Notes: generated by a model not told the origin, from the sequence alone. DNA of 64,000 bases from Dyadobacter crusticola DSM 16708 (GCF_000701505.1 NZ_JNJB01000011.1:124001-188000); one strand, 5' to 3'. Shown: positions 1 to 9,492, counted from the stretch's first letter. Numbers and translations: made by a program.

Positions 1-3000
1 TTGCGCACTCAACCCGCGCACAGGAACTGCTCAACAAGGAAGTCGCATTGAAGCTTGAATCCCAGGAGATCAAAAAGGTTTTGCAGCAGATCGAGAAACA
101 GGCCAATGTGAAATTCGTATATAGTACATCGAGTATTCAGCGGGTTCAGAATGTGACTGTTAAAGAACTGAGAGGACCATTGAGCCGCGTACTCGATCAG
201 CTGCTCACCCCATTGAACGTTTCTTACGAGGTAGTAGGCGGCTCGCGGATCCTGCTGAGAAAGAAAACACCTGCACAGACTGGCAGTACCAACGCAGCCA
301 CCTCGCAGTTATCGGAAATCGACCGGACTATTTCCGGTAAAGTGGTAGACGAAAAAGGGGATGGACTGCCAGGTGTAAATATCCTGCTGGTAGGAACCCA
401 GGTGGGAACTTCCACCAACGAAAACGGCGAATACCGAATTACCGTCCCGGATCAGAATGCGACATTGAAGTTCTCATTCATTGGTTACGTGAGTCAGGAA
501 GTTGCGGTGGATAAAGAACTGCTCAACATTGCTTTGGCGCCTGATGTAAGTGCATTGCGTGAAGTTGTTGTTGTGGGTTATGGTACCCAGGAAAAAAAGG
601 ACATTACCGGCGCGGTATCTTCTGTTAAAGGTGCTGACTTTCAAAATCTTCCTTCCGGTGGCGCGCAGCAGGCCCTGCAAGGTCGTGCGGCGGGAGTGAA
701 TATCGTGCGAAACGGCGGTGCGCCGGGCGATGCAGGTTCGATTCAGATCCGCGGCTTTGGTACTGTTAATAACTCGTCTCCATTGGTAGTGATCGACGGT
801 GTGCCTTCGGGAACAATGAATGACGTCAACCCAAATGATATTGAATCGATCGAAATCCTGAAAGATGCTTCGGCTTCCGCTATTTACGGAACGCGGGCGG
901 CAAACGGGGTAATTATTGTAACAACCAAAAGAGGACAGTTTGACAAGCCGATCAGTGTTACTTTAAACAGCTATGCGGGTGTAACCAACCGCATTAAAAC
1001 GCTGGATGTACTTACCGCAGATTCACTGGCGTCCATTAAACGTGAAGCGTACAGAAATGATAATCTTCCGGTCCCGGCTATCTGGAATGATCAACAATAC
1101 CAGACACAGCTGACTAACTGGCAGGATGAACTGCTGACGCAGGGAACCACCCAGAACTATGACATATCTCTCCGCGGTGGCGGCAAATTTTCATCTTTTG
1201 CAATCTCAGGCGGCTATTATAAGGAAACCGGGATTATTGAAAAGTCGAAGTATGAGCGTTTGAACTTCCGCATTAACTCCGATCATAAAGTCGGCAACCG
1301 TATTAAGATCGGTCAGAATTTCCAGTTCAGCAACACGCACAATGTTGGGCCCGATACGCAATCCTCACAAACAGGTTTGCTCTGGAGCGCGATCCGTTTT
1401 CACCCGGGTTTGCCTGTCAGGAATGAAGATGGTTCTTATGGTTCAACCCAGGGGATCGGCGCATTTGGCGATATTAACAACCCGATCTTTACGGTCGACA
1501 CGCAGGATAGGGATAATGCACGTAACCGTTTTCTCGGCAATGTTACCGGTGAGCTTGAAATCCTGTCCGGCCTGACGCTACGGGCAAATGTGGCTGTTGA
1601 TGCTACCTTCGGCGAGAGCCGCAATTTTGACATTAAGATCAACGATCAGTTCCGTACCAACTCTTATAACCAGCTGACTTTAGGCCACGAAAAAAGCTGG
1701 TCGTTTCTGCAGGAGTATTTCCTGGCTTACGACAAGAAATTCGGCGCGCATTCTTTGAACCTGACAGGCGGTTTTACTTCTCAGACTTTCAATAGTGTTT
1801 ACTCTAATCAGTGGGGACGCGACTTTGCGAGCGAAGATCCTTCGCTGCGTTACATGCAATACGCGGGAACAATCGTGTCGGTACCATTGAACAATGGCGG
1901 AAATGGCGGACGTAGCTACGATGCACTGGCTTCCTTTTTCGGGCGCGTAAATTATTCATTCAAAGACCGCTACCTGTTAACTGCAACGCTCAGAAGCGAT
2001 GGTTCTTCTAAATTCACTCCCGGAAATCAATGGGGGTACTTTCCTGCTTTTTCAGCCGGCTGGCGGATTTCAGAGGAAGATTTCTTTAAGAGTGCATTGC
2101 CAATGTTCGGTAACTTCAAGCTGACAGGGGGCTGGGGAAGGCTGGGCAACCAGAATGTAGCTTCACTGCAATACCTTGCATTGATCAACTCTACTTACCG
2201 GTATGCATTTGGGAATGGCGGTGTTCAGAGCCAGGTTTCAGGTGCAGCACAAAGCAGGCTTGCTAACCTGAACATCGGTTGGGAAACGGCCGAAATGGCA
2301 AATTTTGGTTTGGAAACAGAGCTTTTCAAGAACAGCCTCTTTTTCTCGGCTAATTATTTTGTCAAAAACACAAGGGATATGCTCCTCGCCCCGCCTTCGA
2401 TCGGGACAATCGGTACCGCTACTATCCCTGATCAGAACATCGGAGAACTTCGTAATAAAGGGCTGGAACTGGAAGCTTCTTACCGCCACACAGTCGGCAG
2501 CGTGACTTTCAATGTAAGCGGCAATGCAACGTTCATCCAAAACAAAATCACCCGGCTGGCAACACCGGGCGGCTTTCTTGCCACACAGCTGTACGGTCGC
2601 GGCCAGCAAGAGATTGTCCGTACTTACGAAGGTCAGCCTTACGGAACTTTTTACGGCTACAAAACCGATGGTATCTATCAAACACAAGGCGAAATTGACG
2701 CTGATAACAACATAGCAAACGATTCCCGCCGGAATGACGGTCTGATCAAGCCCGGCGATGTCCGTTTTCTCGACCTCAATGGCGATGGTGTTGTAAACGA
2801 TCAGGACCGAACGATTATCGGTAGTCCGCAGCCTAAGATCAACTACGGTTTCTCTGCAGGCGCAAACTGGAAAGGTTTTGACCTTAACCTGTTTTTTGTA
2901 GGAGTAGGCGGCTCCAAAATTTATAACGCGGACAGAATGCAGGGTCTTGACGCAAGCTACTCCTTCAATTTGTATGCGGAACAAAGCGATCGGTGGCGCG

Positions 3001-3338
3001 GACCAGGGACAAGCAACACAGTCCCCCGGGTGAGTATCGACAATGCAAACCGCAACTTCCGTCCATCGGACCTGTTTGTTGAGAAAGGCGATTACCTGCG
3101 TTTGAAAAATATGACACTTGGTTACTCCATTCCAAAGAATGCGATCAGCAAGCTGAAAATGACGCAAGCAAGGATATATGTAACGGGACAAAACATTCTG
3201 ACATTTACCAAATACTCGGGCCTGAACCCGGAGCTGGGATATGTAGGGGGCGCCAATTCATATAATCAGCTGAACGTAGATTACGCACAATATCCATTGG
3301 CACGCACCTGGACAATCGGAGCAACTGTTTCCTTCTAA
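1..3338 (+). CDS. SusC/RagA-family TonB-dependent outer membrane transporter (5' truncated)
   Basis: The reading frame is open from base 3 to the stop at 3336-3338, so the start and signal peptide lie before the window; the first residues (AHSTRAQE) look like the end of a signal peptide and the mature start. Order of domains by eye: an STN (secretin/TonB short N-terminal) domain in the first ~85 residues, a CarboxypepD_reg-like beta domain at ~110-185 (ISGKVVDEKGDGLPGVN), a TonB plug beginning near VVVVGYGTQEKKDITGAV, and a long beta-barrel ending in TIGATVSF. About 1110 residues are visible, normal for SusC. It should import oligosaccharides or another large nutrient together with the SusD-like lipoprotein 38 bp downstream. 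The STN domain is typical of receptors that signal to an anti-sigma/ECF sigma pair; none is visible because the upstream region is cut off. Substrate unknown. Confidence 0.95.
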   Translation, partial: AHSTRAQELLNKEVALKLESQEIKKVLQQIEKQANVKFVYSTSSIQRVQNVTVKELRGPLSRVLDQLLTPLNVSYEVVGGSRILLRKKTPAQTGSTNAATSQLSEIDRTISGKVVDEKGDGLPGVNILLVGTQVGTSTNENGEYRITVPDQNATLKFSFIGYVSQEVAVDKELLNIALAPDVSALREVVVVGYGTQEKKDITGAVSSVKGADFQNLPSGGAQQALQGRAAGVNIVRNGGAPGDAGSIQIRGFGTVNNSSPLVVIDGVPSGTMNDVNPNDIESIEILKDASASAIYGTRAANGVIIVTTKRGQFDKPISVTLNSYAGVTNRIKTLDVLTADSLASIKREAYRNDNLPVPAIWNDQQYQTQLTNWQDELLTQGTTQNYDISLRGGGKFSSFAISGGYYKETGIIEKSKYERLNFRINSDHKVGNRIKIGQNFQFSNTHNVGPDTQSSQTGLLWSAIRFHPGLPVRNEDGSYGSTQGIGAFGDINNPIFTVDTQDRDNARNRFLGNVTGELEILSGLTLRANVAVDATFGESRNFDIKINDQFRTNSYNQLTLGHEKSWSFLQEYFLAYDKKFGAHSLNLTGGFTSQTFNSVYSNQWGRDFASEDPSLRYMQYAGTIVSVPLNNGGNGGRSYDALASFFGRVNYSFKDRYLLTATLRSDGSSKFTPGNQWGYFPAFSAGWRISEEDFFKSALPMFGNFKLTGGWGRLGNQNVASLQYLALINSTYRYAFGNGGVQSQVSGAAQSRLANLNIGWETAEMANFGLETELFKNSLFFSANYFVKNTRDMLLAPPSIGTIGTATIPDQNIGELRNKGLELEASYRHTVGSVTFNVSGNATFIQNKITRLATPGGFLATQLYGRGQQEIVRTYEGQPYGTFYGYKTDGIYQTQGEIDADNNIANDSRRNDGLIKPGDVRFLDLNGDGVVNDQDRTIIGSPQPKINYGFSAGANWKGFDLNLFFVGVGGSKIYNADRMQGLDASYSFNLYAEQSDRWRGPGTSNTVPRVSIDNANRNFRPSDLFVEKGDYLRLKNMTLGYSIPKNAISKLKMTQARIYVTGQNILTFTKYSGLNPELGYVGGANSYNQLNVDYAQYPLARTWTIGATVSF

Positions 3339-3376
3339 ACCCCCGTTCAGTTTTATACCGAAGAAATCAAGAACCT

Positions 3377-4816
3377 ATGAAAAAGATCACAATACTATCC
3401 GGATATATTCTCCTCGCCCTGCTCACGGGCTGTGATGATCTGCTCCAGACAACACCCTACGGACAGGTTACTTCTCAGCAATACTGGCGGAATGGCGACG
3501 ATGTGGTGGCCGCAGTGAATGCAGTTTACGCGCCGCTGCTTGATGAAGACGGCTTTGCACATACCGAGTATACTTTCGATAACTGCTCGGACGATATGAA
3601 CCGCGCAGGTGACCATTCAGATGAAACATCGCTTGAAATGTTCACCTTCGATGCGTCAAACTCGCACATCCTGGCTACCTGGAAAACGAAATACGAGGTG
3701 ATTTCAAGAGCCAATGCAGTGCTGATCAATGCGCCGAAAGTCACAATGGATGAAAGTTTGAAAAACAGAAGTTTGGGTGAGGCTTATTTCCTGAGAGGAT
3801 TTGTTTACTGGCGGCTTTCACTCATTTATGGTGAGGTACCTATTTTGCTGGAAGATGATGCATTGAACCTGAATTTCAATAAACCTAAATCCACACTCGC
3901 CGAAGTGCGCGCACAAGCCGAATCCGACTTCCTCAAAGCGGCTGCACTGCTTCCCGTTTCGCACAGCGACGCGGAGGCGGGACGGGTGACACAGGGTTCT
4001 GCATACGGTTTTCTGACCAAGTTGTATGTATATCAGGAACAATGGGCAAAAGCAATTGAGGCGAGTGCAAAGGTAATTTCAAATCCTGCTTACAAGCTCG
4101 CGGCAGGATTTAACCAAAACTTTGAGCTTGCTACCGAGAACAATCCCGAGATCCTGTTTTCATTGCAATACGAAACAGGTTGGACAACCGACAACTCCCC
4201 TACCTTTTACCACACCCCGCAGGCATTTGGTGGCTGGGGCTTTCATGAGCCGATCGAGGATCTGGTGAAAGAGTTTGAAAAAGGGGATACCCGAAAAAGT
4301 TCGTCAATTTTCAGTCCTGGTGACAAGGTTGACCGCAATGCAATGGGTGACGAAACTTTTACCGCAGATATGACGCGGGTAACAGGCTATGCTTTCAAAA
4401 AATACACACAGTTTGCTGCAAACGGTGATATGAGCCAGAGCCTGAATGCACCTTTTCTAAGAACTGCCGACGTGTATTTGTTAGCTGCCGAAGCGAAGAT
4501 CCGGTCAGGAGCAAATGGAGATGCGGAGTTGAATGCGGTTAGAAAGCGCGCAGGTCTGTTGCCGGTAACGAATGCAACGATGAAGAATATCATGCACGAA
4601 AGGCGGGTGGAGTTAGCCGGAGAGAACGAGAGGCATCAGGATTTAATGCGTTGGGACAAAGCCGGACTGATCGATATCGTGGCGCATTACAAAATCGACC
4701 GCGGACCGCACAAGCTGAGCCGCAATTTTGTAAAACCAAAACACTACTACTTCCCGCTCCCGCAGCGTGAGGTGGATTTGAGTAATGGCACTTTGATCCA
4801 GAACAGCAACTACTAG
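3377..4816 (+). CDS. RagB/SusD-family nutrient uptake outer membrane lipoprotein
   Basis: 479 residues, with a lipoprotein signal peptide (MKKITILSGYILLALLTGC) whose lipobox LTGC places the lipidated cysteine at about residue 19. The downstream sequence has the SusD layout: Q-x-x-P-Y-G-Q near the N-terminus, then TPR-like helices (RGFVYWRLSLIYGEVPIL), and a C-terminal segment ending in PLPQREVDLSNGTLIQNSNY, typical of the family. SusD proteins sit as a lid on the SusC barrel at the cell surface and bind the substrate. It follows the SusC gene by 38 bp, so the two are almost certainly co-transcribed. No glycoside hydrolase or polysaccharide lyase lies nearby in the window, so the substrate cannot be named. 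Confidence 0.95.
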   Translation: MKKITILSGYILLALLTGCDDLLQTTPYGQVTSQQYWRNGDDVVAAVNAVYAPLLDEDGFAHTEYTFDNCSDDMNRAGDHSDETSLEMFTFDASNSHILATWKTKYEVISRANAVLINAPKVTMDESLKNRSLGEAYFLRGFVYWRLSLIYGEVPILLEDDALNLNFNKPKSTLAEVRAQAESDFLKAAALLPVSHSDAEAGRVTQGSAYGFLTKLYVYQEQWAKAIEASAKVISNPAYKLAAGFNQNFELATENNPEILFSLQYETGWTTDNSPTFYHTPQAFGGWGFHEPIEDLVKEFEKGDTRKSSSIFSPGDKVDRNAMGDETFTADMTRVTGYAFKKYTQFAANGDMSQSLNAPFLRTADVYLLAAEAKIRSGANGDAELNAVRKRAGLLPVTNATMKNIMHERRVELAGENERHQDLMRWDKAGLIDIVAHYKIDRGPHKLSRNFVKPKHYYFPLPQREVDLSNGTLIQNSNY

Positions 4817-4847
4817 TTTTCAGAAATTAAATAAGGCAAGTCGAACA

Positions 4848-5267
4848 TTGAAAAAGCTGCTGATCATACTTGCTTTCCCGTTTATGCTGACCGGCTGCGC
4901 GTCCCATGAAGAAGATATAGTGGGCTTGTGGAGAACTGATTCCATTTCGAACTATGTAAATGGATTCAGTTTTACCAATAATACCAAAGACGCGCACTGG
5001 TCTTATTTCGAGTACAGAAAGGATGGGTCGCTCTTTGAGCGGCGCAAAGGAGAATACCGCAAATCTGCTTACAAGCTCATTTCCTCCGATTCATTGGTCT
5101 ATCTTGATTCGACTGGAAAGGTGATGAATGGTTACCAAATCCTGCATTTAGACAAAAAGAGCCTGGTGCTGAAAAAAGCCCAGGCTCCATATCTTTCAGG
5201 TAAAAATCAGGAATTATACGAGATCAGGTACTTCTCAAAAGCAGCTCCTGACAACAAGCGGGATTAG
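4848..5267 (+). CDS. Small lipocalin-like lipoprotein, unknown function
   Basis: 139 residues read from a TTG codon at 4848; the reading MKKLLIILAFPFMLTGC is a clear lipoprotein signal with lipobox LTGC. The mature part starts EEDIVGLWRTDSI, and the I-x-G-x-W pattern followed by alternating strands resembles the lipocalin-like domains of small Bacteroidota lipoproteins, but I cannot assign a family with certainty. It lies 31 bp after the SusD gene on the same strand and may be the third gene of that operon, perhaps a surface accessory. Its stop codon (TAG 5265-5267) directly abuts the stop of the convergent gldE gene. It is not GldD, which often neighbours gldE: it is shorter and lacks any GldD resemblance I can see. 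Confidence 0.75.
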   Translation: MKKLLIILAFPFMLTGCASHEEDIVGLWRTDSISNYVNGFSFTNNTKDAHWSYFEYRKDGSLFERRKGEYRKSAYKLISSDSLVYLDSTGKVMNGYQILHLDKKSLVLKKAQAPYLSGKNQELYEIRYFSKAAPDNKRD

Positions 5268-6584
5268 CTAACCTACCAGTACCCTTACTTTTTTGATCCG
5301 CTTCTTATCCGCTGACTGCACCTTGAAGGTCACTTTGCGATGCGTCACTACCTCGCCGGTTCTCGGAAGCTGCGAGAATAATTCAAGTAACAGTCCGGCA
5401 AGCGACTCGCTGTTCCCTCTTACCTCATCGAAGTAATCTGTTTCCAAGTGCAGCAGGCGACAAAGATCGTTGATCAACACCTTGGCTTCGAAAACATAGG
5501 TATTCTCATCGACCTGAGTATAGTTCACTTCTTCGTCTTCATCATACTCATCATTGATATCCCCGAATATTTCTTCAATGATATCTTCCAGCGTGATGAG
5601 TCCGCTTGTTCCGCCATACTCGTCAACCACAATCGCCATGTGCACGCGCTTGTTCTGAAAATCCTTCATCAGATCGTCAAGCCGCTTGCTTTCAGGGATG
5701 AAATACACAGGACGGATCAGCTTTTGCCAGTTATAATGCTCGTCGAGATGTATATGCGGGAGCAGGTCTTTTACATTCAGAATTCCCTCGACATGATCAA
5801 GATCGTCGCGAAAAATAGGTACCCGCGAGTAGCCCGACTTGTTGATCTTGTCCATTAACTCGTGAAAGTTCAGTTCAATATCAAAAGCGGTGATGTGCAG
5901 GCGCGCCTGCATTGCTTTTTTCGCGTTAGTCTGCCGGAAGTTGGCGAGACCGCGCAGCAGGTCAGTTTCTTCCTCACTTTCGGCTTTGGCTTCCAGCATT
6001 TCTGTGGTGATCTCCGCACCCTCGGGCGTGAATATCCCGAAGAAGTAGCCTAGTTTAAGTACAGGCTGGGTAAGCGGCTTCGCGATTTTGATCAAAACCC
6101 TTGTAAGACCCGCAAGACGGGGAATCAGTTCATTGGCGCGCCTTGCTGCATTAAAGCGGACAATAGCATCAAGCCAGATCCAGAATGCGAGCATGCCTAA
6201 TGCAATCCAGCGCACATTTTCATTTTGCGACTGTTCGAGCCAGATCCATACCAATCTTACGGCCAGTATCAATGCAAATAATGTCAATGCGCGTTGAACG
6301 AGCGACAGGGCAAGCTGCTGAATGCGGGTAGGCAAATGGTTTTCCTCATCAGGCTTGCGGTCCCACGGGTTCTCCATGGCACCAGCTGCCGCGTAAGCAG
6401 CCCGTATTCCTGAAAGGGAAAGTGAAAAGAGGAAGAGAAATATTACGAGGATTAAATCGTAGGGAGCTAAGAAATCAACGGGTATAATCGCCCCTGCCAG
6501 AATGGATCGCGTACATGGTTGGGGAATGGAAATCCCCGTACGCGTTCGGGCAAGCGGGTCGTCACTATCTTCGGCTTCTTTCAC
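5268..6584 (-). CDS. gldE: GldE-like membrane protein with CBS pair and CorC/HlyC domain
   Basis: 438 residues. Hydrophobic segments near residues 43-65 (DLILVIFLFLFSLSLSG), 90-115 and 125-145 form the membrane part; a CBS pair follows (from about SGYSRVPIFRDDLDHVEGIL to VDEYGGTSGLITLEDIIEEIFGDI), then a CorC_HlyC domain to the C-terminus. This is the hemolysin/CorC-like architecture of GldE, which in flavobacteria is linked to gliding and type IX secretion through its partner GldD. The gene follows ssb on the same strand (127 bp gap), and mutY is upstream, matching the mutY-ssb-gldE order common in the phylum. No gldD follows; the next gene is convergent and abuts the gldE stop. The residues before the first membrane segment are longer than I expect, so the start could be further downstream. 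Confidence 0.85.
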   Translation of the reverse strand: MKEAEDSDDPLARTRTGISIPQPCTRSILAGAIIPVDFLAPYDLILVIFLFLFSLSLSGIRAAYAAAGAMENPWDRKPDEENHLPTRIQQLALSLVQRALTLFALILAVRLVWIWLEQSQNENVRWIALGMLAFWIWLDAIVRFNAARRANELIPRLAGLTRVLIKIAKPLTQPVLKLGYFFGIFTPEGAEITTEMLEAKAESEEETDLLRGLANFRQTNAKKAMQARLHITAFDIELNFHELMDKINKSGYSRVPIFRDDLDHVEGILNVKDLLPHIHLDEHYNWQKLIRPVYFIPESKRLDDLMKDFQNKRVHMAIVVDEYGGTSGLITLEDIIEEIFGDINDEYDEDEEVNYTQVDENTYVFEAKVLINDLCRLLHLETDYFDEVRGNSESLAGLLLELFSQLPRTGEVVTHRKVTFKVQSADKKRIKKVRVLVG

Positions 6585-6711
6585 GAAATATCAGAATAGG
6601 TGGATGTAAATGTTCAATAAGATAAATGTAGCTAATATGCATTTAAAAAGGTACTTCCCTTTTAATAATTACATTCAGCCCCCCAATACCCCCGATTCAA
6701 TCCTCGCAAGA

Positions 6712-7191
6712 TTAAAATGGCAGATCGTCGTCGTCGTTGCTACCGGCTGCCAGCGATGGAGGTATCGGGTCGGATGACCGGGGTGCCTGGTTGCTTCTGG
6801 GCTGCGAAGATTGCTGCTGATATCCGCCTCCGTTCTCTGCACCGCCGCCTGATCCCGACGGTCCGCCAAGCAATGTCATACTACTCGCGCGGATCGTCAC
6901 GCCGGTACGCTGCTGACCTTCCTTATCAGTCCAGCTGTCTGTTCTGATGCGGCCTTCAATGTAAACCTGATTACCTTTTTTAAGGTACTTCTCAGCTACT
7001 TTCGCGAGGCCTTCCCACAATTCAATGCGGTGCCACTCGGTATTGTCTATCCTTTCGCCGTTTTTGTTGGTATAACTTTCAGTTGTAGCGATGTTGAATT
7101 TCGCTACTGCGGAGCCGCTTTCCAGGTATCTTACCTCAGGGTCGCTGCCGAGGTTACCTATTAAAATCACTTTATTAACACTTCCTGCCAT
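6712..7191 (-). CDS. ssb: Single-stranded DNA-binding protein
   Basis: 159 residues. The OB-fold occupies about residues 1-110 (start MAGSVNKVILIGNLGSDPEVRY, then NTEWHRIELWEGLAKVAEKY, then KKGNQVYIEGRIRTDSW), followed by a Gly/Gln/Ser-rich flexible linker and the acidic C-terminal tip DDDDLPF that recruits replication and repair partners. The protein coats single-stranded DNA as a tetramer in replication, recombination and repair. It is on the minus strand between a Gfo/Idh oxidoreductase gene (60 bp upstream) and gldE (127 bp downstream). The start is fixed by the family's canonical N-terminus. Confidence 0.97.
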   Translation of the reverse strand: MAGSVNKVILIGNLGSDPEVRYLESGSAVAKFNIATTESYTNKNGERIDNTEWHRIELWEGLAKVAEKYLKKGNQVYIEGRIRTDSWTDKEGQQRTGVTIRASSMTLLGGPSGSGGGAENGGGYQQQSSQPRSNQAPRSSDPIPPSLAAGSNDDDDLPF

Positions 7192-7251
7192 GATCTCAGA
7201 TGTGGATTGAATTAAAAATTTAAAGATATGAGATATTCAATAAATGAGCGG

Positions 7252-8457
7252 CTAAATGTCCTGCTCGGTTATTTTGCCGCTGATTTTATCTTTCAAAATA
7301 AGCTTGTTCCTTCCGTCGTGGGTTACTTCCTGCTTGATCAGGTAATATTCGTCATTGTAGGAAACGTAGTTGGAAGGCTTGGTTACTCCCTCTCTGCCGC
7401 GCCACACAGGCAATTCAACTTTCTCCCAAAGCTTGGTCTTCGCCGATTTATAAGCCGCATCGATTACTGAATTGACAATGTAGCCGTCGTAAAAAGTTTC
7501 AGCAGGCTCCGTACCTTTTTCAGCTGAATTGAACATATCTGTAAACATGTGGTTATATCCCAGATCATTCACTTCGTCGCCGACCGGGAACAGCCAGCCG
7601 GTATTGCTTTCAGCTTTTTCGGCTACGTAATCCTCTCCCTTACCGTCAGGATTTTGGCCGGTGGTGAACATTTCAAAACCTGTACGCAGGAAATTATTGA
7701 TCCAGATTGTACCTTCTGTTCCCATTACCTCGTCGCGCAGGTCCATTCCGCCGCGGAAAGTCCAGCTTACCTCAAACTGTCCGATCGCCCCGTTTTCATA
7801 TTTTACCAATGCAATTGCGTGATCTTCGGCATCAATGGGCTTAACCTGCGTATCTGCCCAGCACATTACTTCCACCGGCCTTATATCTTTCCCGATGAAA
7901 TTCCGTGATATTTCAATGCAATGGCAGCCCAGATCGAGAATGCAGCCGCCGCCGGCCTGTTCGATATCCCAGAACCATTCACTATGTGGTCCCGGGTGCG
8001 CCTCTCTTGACTTAGCCCAGATAATGCGGCCCAACGAACCATTTTTAATACTTTCCAGTGATTTGAGAAACTTCGGGGTATAACAAAGGTCTTCCAGGTA
8101 GCCAGCGAAAATCCCGGCTTCTTCCACCGCTTTCATCATCCGCAATGCTTCCTCCCCATTTCGCCCCAAAGGTTTTGTGGATACAACTGCCTTCTTATGC
8201 TTGGCGCACAGCATTACCGCCTCTTCGTGAATGTTATTGGGCAAAGCAATGCAAACCATGTTCACATCGGGGTGGGCAATTACTTCTTCCATATCGGACG
8301 ACCAGAAATCGCAGCCATAATCAGTTGCAAACTTCTTTGCACTTTCATCCCGTCGTGCATAAATAGCCACTACCCTGTCGCGGCCGCGCTGTCCGTGGAT
8401 AGATTCAGCATAAAACCGCCCGATAAAGCCGGAGCCGAGCATTGCTATTTTTTGCAT
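7252..8457 (-). CDS. Gfo/Idh/MocA-family NAD(P)-dependent oxidoreductase (cytoplasmic)
   Basis: 401 residues. The N-terminal Rossmann domain shows GSGFIG at residues 8-13, and the family motif normally read as EKP appears as STKPLG near residue 95. The C-terminal alpha/beta domain contains GGGCILDLGCHCIEI, where DLGCH matches the conserved D-x-G-x-H active-site motif. No signal peptide. Such enzymes oxidise or reduce sugar, inositol or glycoside substrates; the substrate cannot be told from sequence. It lies downstream of a PhyH-family dioxygenase gene with a 174-bp gap full of 10-bp repeats, and upstream of ssb. The last ~45 residues form a short charged extension after the conserved fold. 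Confidence 0.9.
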   Translation of the reverse strand: MQKIAMLGSGFIGRFYAESIHGQRGRDRVVAIYARRDESAKKFATDYGCDFWSSDMEEVIAHPDVNMVCIALPNNIHEEAVMLCAKHKKAVVSTKPLGRNGEEALRMMKAVEEAGIFAGYLEDLCYTPKFLKSLESIKNGSLGRIIWAKSREAHPGPHSEWFWDIEQAGGGCILDLGCHCIEISRNFIGKDIRPVEVMCWADTQVKPIDAEDHAIALVKYENGAIGQFEVSWTFRGGMDLRDEVMGTEGTIWINNFLRTGFEMFTTGQNPDGKGEDYVAEKAESNTGWLFPVGDEVNDLGYNHMFTDMFNSAEKGTEPAETFYDGYIVNSVIDAAYKSAKTKLWEKVELPVWRGREGVTKPSNYVSYNDEYYLIKQEVTHDGRNKLILKDKISGKITEQDI

Positions 8458-8480
8458 ACGGATTTTTGTTTAGAAATAGT

Positions 8481-8620
8481 TATTGTTGGTCATTTTTGGT
8501 CATCAATTGTCATTGATGGACATTTATTGTTATTAGTTGTCATTTCTGGTGATTTGTAGTTTTAAATAAAGTCAGGGATGACTGAAATGACCATTAATGA
8601 CCCAGTGACAATAAATGACC
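8481..8620. repeat. Imperfect 10-bp periodic repeat in two opposed orientations
   Basis: Between the PhyH and Gfo/Idh genes, CAT or a one-base variant recurs at 8491, 8501, 8511, 8521, 8531, 8541 and 8551, giving seven units of exactly 10 bp (typical units CATTTTTGGT and CATTTATTGT). From 8578 the complementary motif ATGAC/GTGAC recurs at 8578, 8587, 8597, 8605 and 8615. The two halves can pair imperfectly, so the RNA or single-stranded DNA could fold into a long hairpin. It lies in the 5' leader of the Gfo/Idh gene. Origin and function unknown. Confidence 0.75.
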
Positions 8621-8631
8621 ACAATTGTCCC

Positions 8632-9492
8632 TTACCCCACCGTCTTCACCTCCGCCTCCCACCCCGTCGTCTTCAATGCAGGATCGTTTTCTTTTTTCAA
8701 GAAATCAGCATCTCCAAACGATTTCGCTTCCCATTCAAGCAATTCGTGGTCGGGTACTGTGGAAACTGGTACTTTCCAGGAGTTAGACATTTCTGCGTAA
8801 GCCAGATTCGATTGTGAGTTGTAACAGGAGATCAAAGACCATCGCGGCTGGTCTGACAGGTTCGCCTCAGAAGGGTGCATCAGGTTGCTATGGAAAAACA
8901 GCGCGTCGCCGGGTTCCAGCTCGCAGTAAATAAGGTCCATTGTTTTGAGCGCGTGGTTGACCATTTCCATATCGGCACCTACCTGCTCGCCGGCAAATCC
9001 ATGATTGACGCGACCCATTTTGTGCGAGCCTTTGATTACCTGCAAACATCCATTTTCCTTGTTGGCAGGCGTGAGCGCCACCATTACGCTCATTAACTGA
9101 TCGGGAAAAATAAATTGATTTTTGTACCAATAACCATAATCCTGATGCCACTCCCAGGCGCCTCCGACTTTCGGCTCTTTTTGCATCAGTTTGGTATGAA
9201 AATGACAAACCTGACTTTCCTGCCCAAGCAGCTGCCAAACAGAGTAGACCATTCTTTCGCTTCGGATCAGGTACCCGAACACATCGTCACCCGGGGTAAA
9301 CCATAGCGACAACTTCGTTTTTTTGCCTGACTGGTCATTCAAGTCCATTGCATTCTTCTGCATTACCGAGTTTTCGAGCGCAGTTCGGTACAGCTTATCG
9401 ACCTCTTCTTTCGCAAAAAGACCTTTCACTACGATATAACCGTCACGATTATATTCTTCAACCTGACTGGAATTCAAACTAAAACTTGCCAT
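8632..9492 (-). CDS. Phytanoyl-CoA dioxygenase (PhyH) family Fe(II)/2-oxoglutarate oxygenase
   Basis: 286 residues. The iron-binding facial triad is visible: H-x-D in WEWHQDYGYW (about residues 117-119) and the distal histidine in FFHSNLMHPSEANLS, with the downstream arginine (QPRWSL) that holds 2-oxoglutarate. The N-terminal pattern YNRDGYIVVKGLF is also typical of PhyH proteins. The enzyme should hydroxylate a small organic substrate in the cytoplasm using Fe(II), O2 and 2-oxoglutarate; the substrate is unknown, as most bacterial PhyH members are uncharacterised. It starts 19 bp after the mutY stop on the same strand and precedes a Gfo/Idh oxidoreductase gene, a pairing suggesting a small-molecule catabolic cassette placed inside the mutY-ssb-gldE block. 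Confidence 0.9.
   Translation of the reverse strand: MASFSLNSSQVEEYNRDGYIVVKGLFAKEEVDKLYRTALENSVMQKNAMDLNDQSGKKTKLSLWFTPGDDVFGYLIRSERMVYSVWQLLGQESQVCHFHTKLMQKEPKVGGAWEWHQDYGYWYKNQFIFPDQLMSVMVALTPANKENGCLQVIKGSHKMGRVNHGFAGEQVGADMEMVNHALKTMDLIYCELEPGDALFFHSNLMHPSEANLSDQPRWSLISCYNSQSNLAYAEMSNSWKVPVSTVPDHELLEWEAKSFGDADFLKKENDPALKTTGWEAEVKTVG

Noticed and set aside
2238..3191. 317-residue open frame on the minus strand inside the SusC gene
   Set aside because: Fully antisense to a clear SusC barrel with normal codon pattern; the translation shows no domain, signal or family, and Bacteroidota SusC genes often leave such antisense frames.
4848..5267. GldD assignment for the 139-residue lipoprotein beside gldE
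   Set aside because: It is convergent with gldE, shorter than GldD and has no GldD-like motifs; it belongs with the SusC/SusD genes by strand and spacing.
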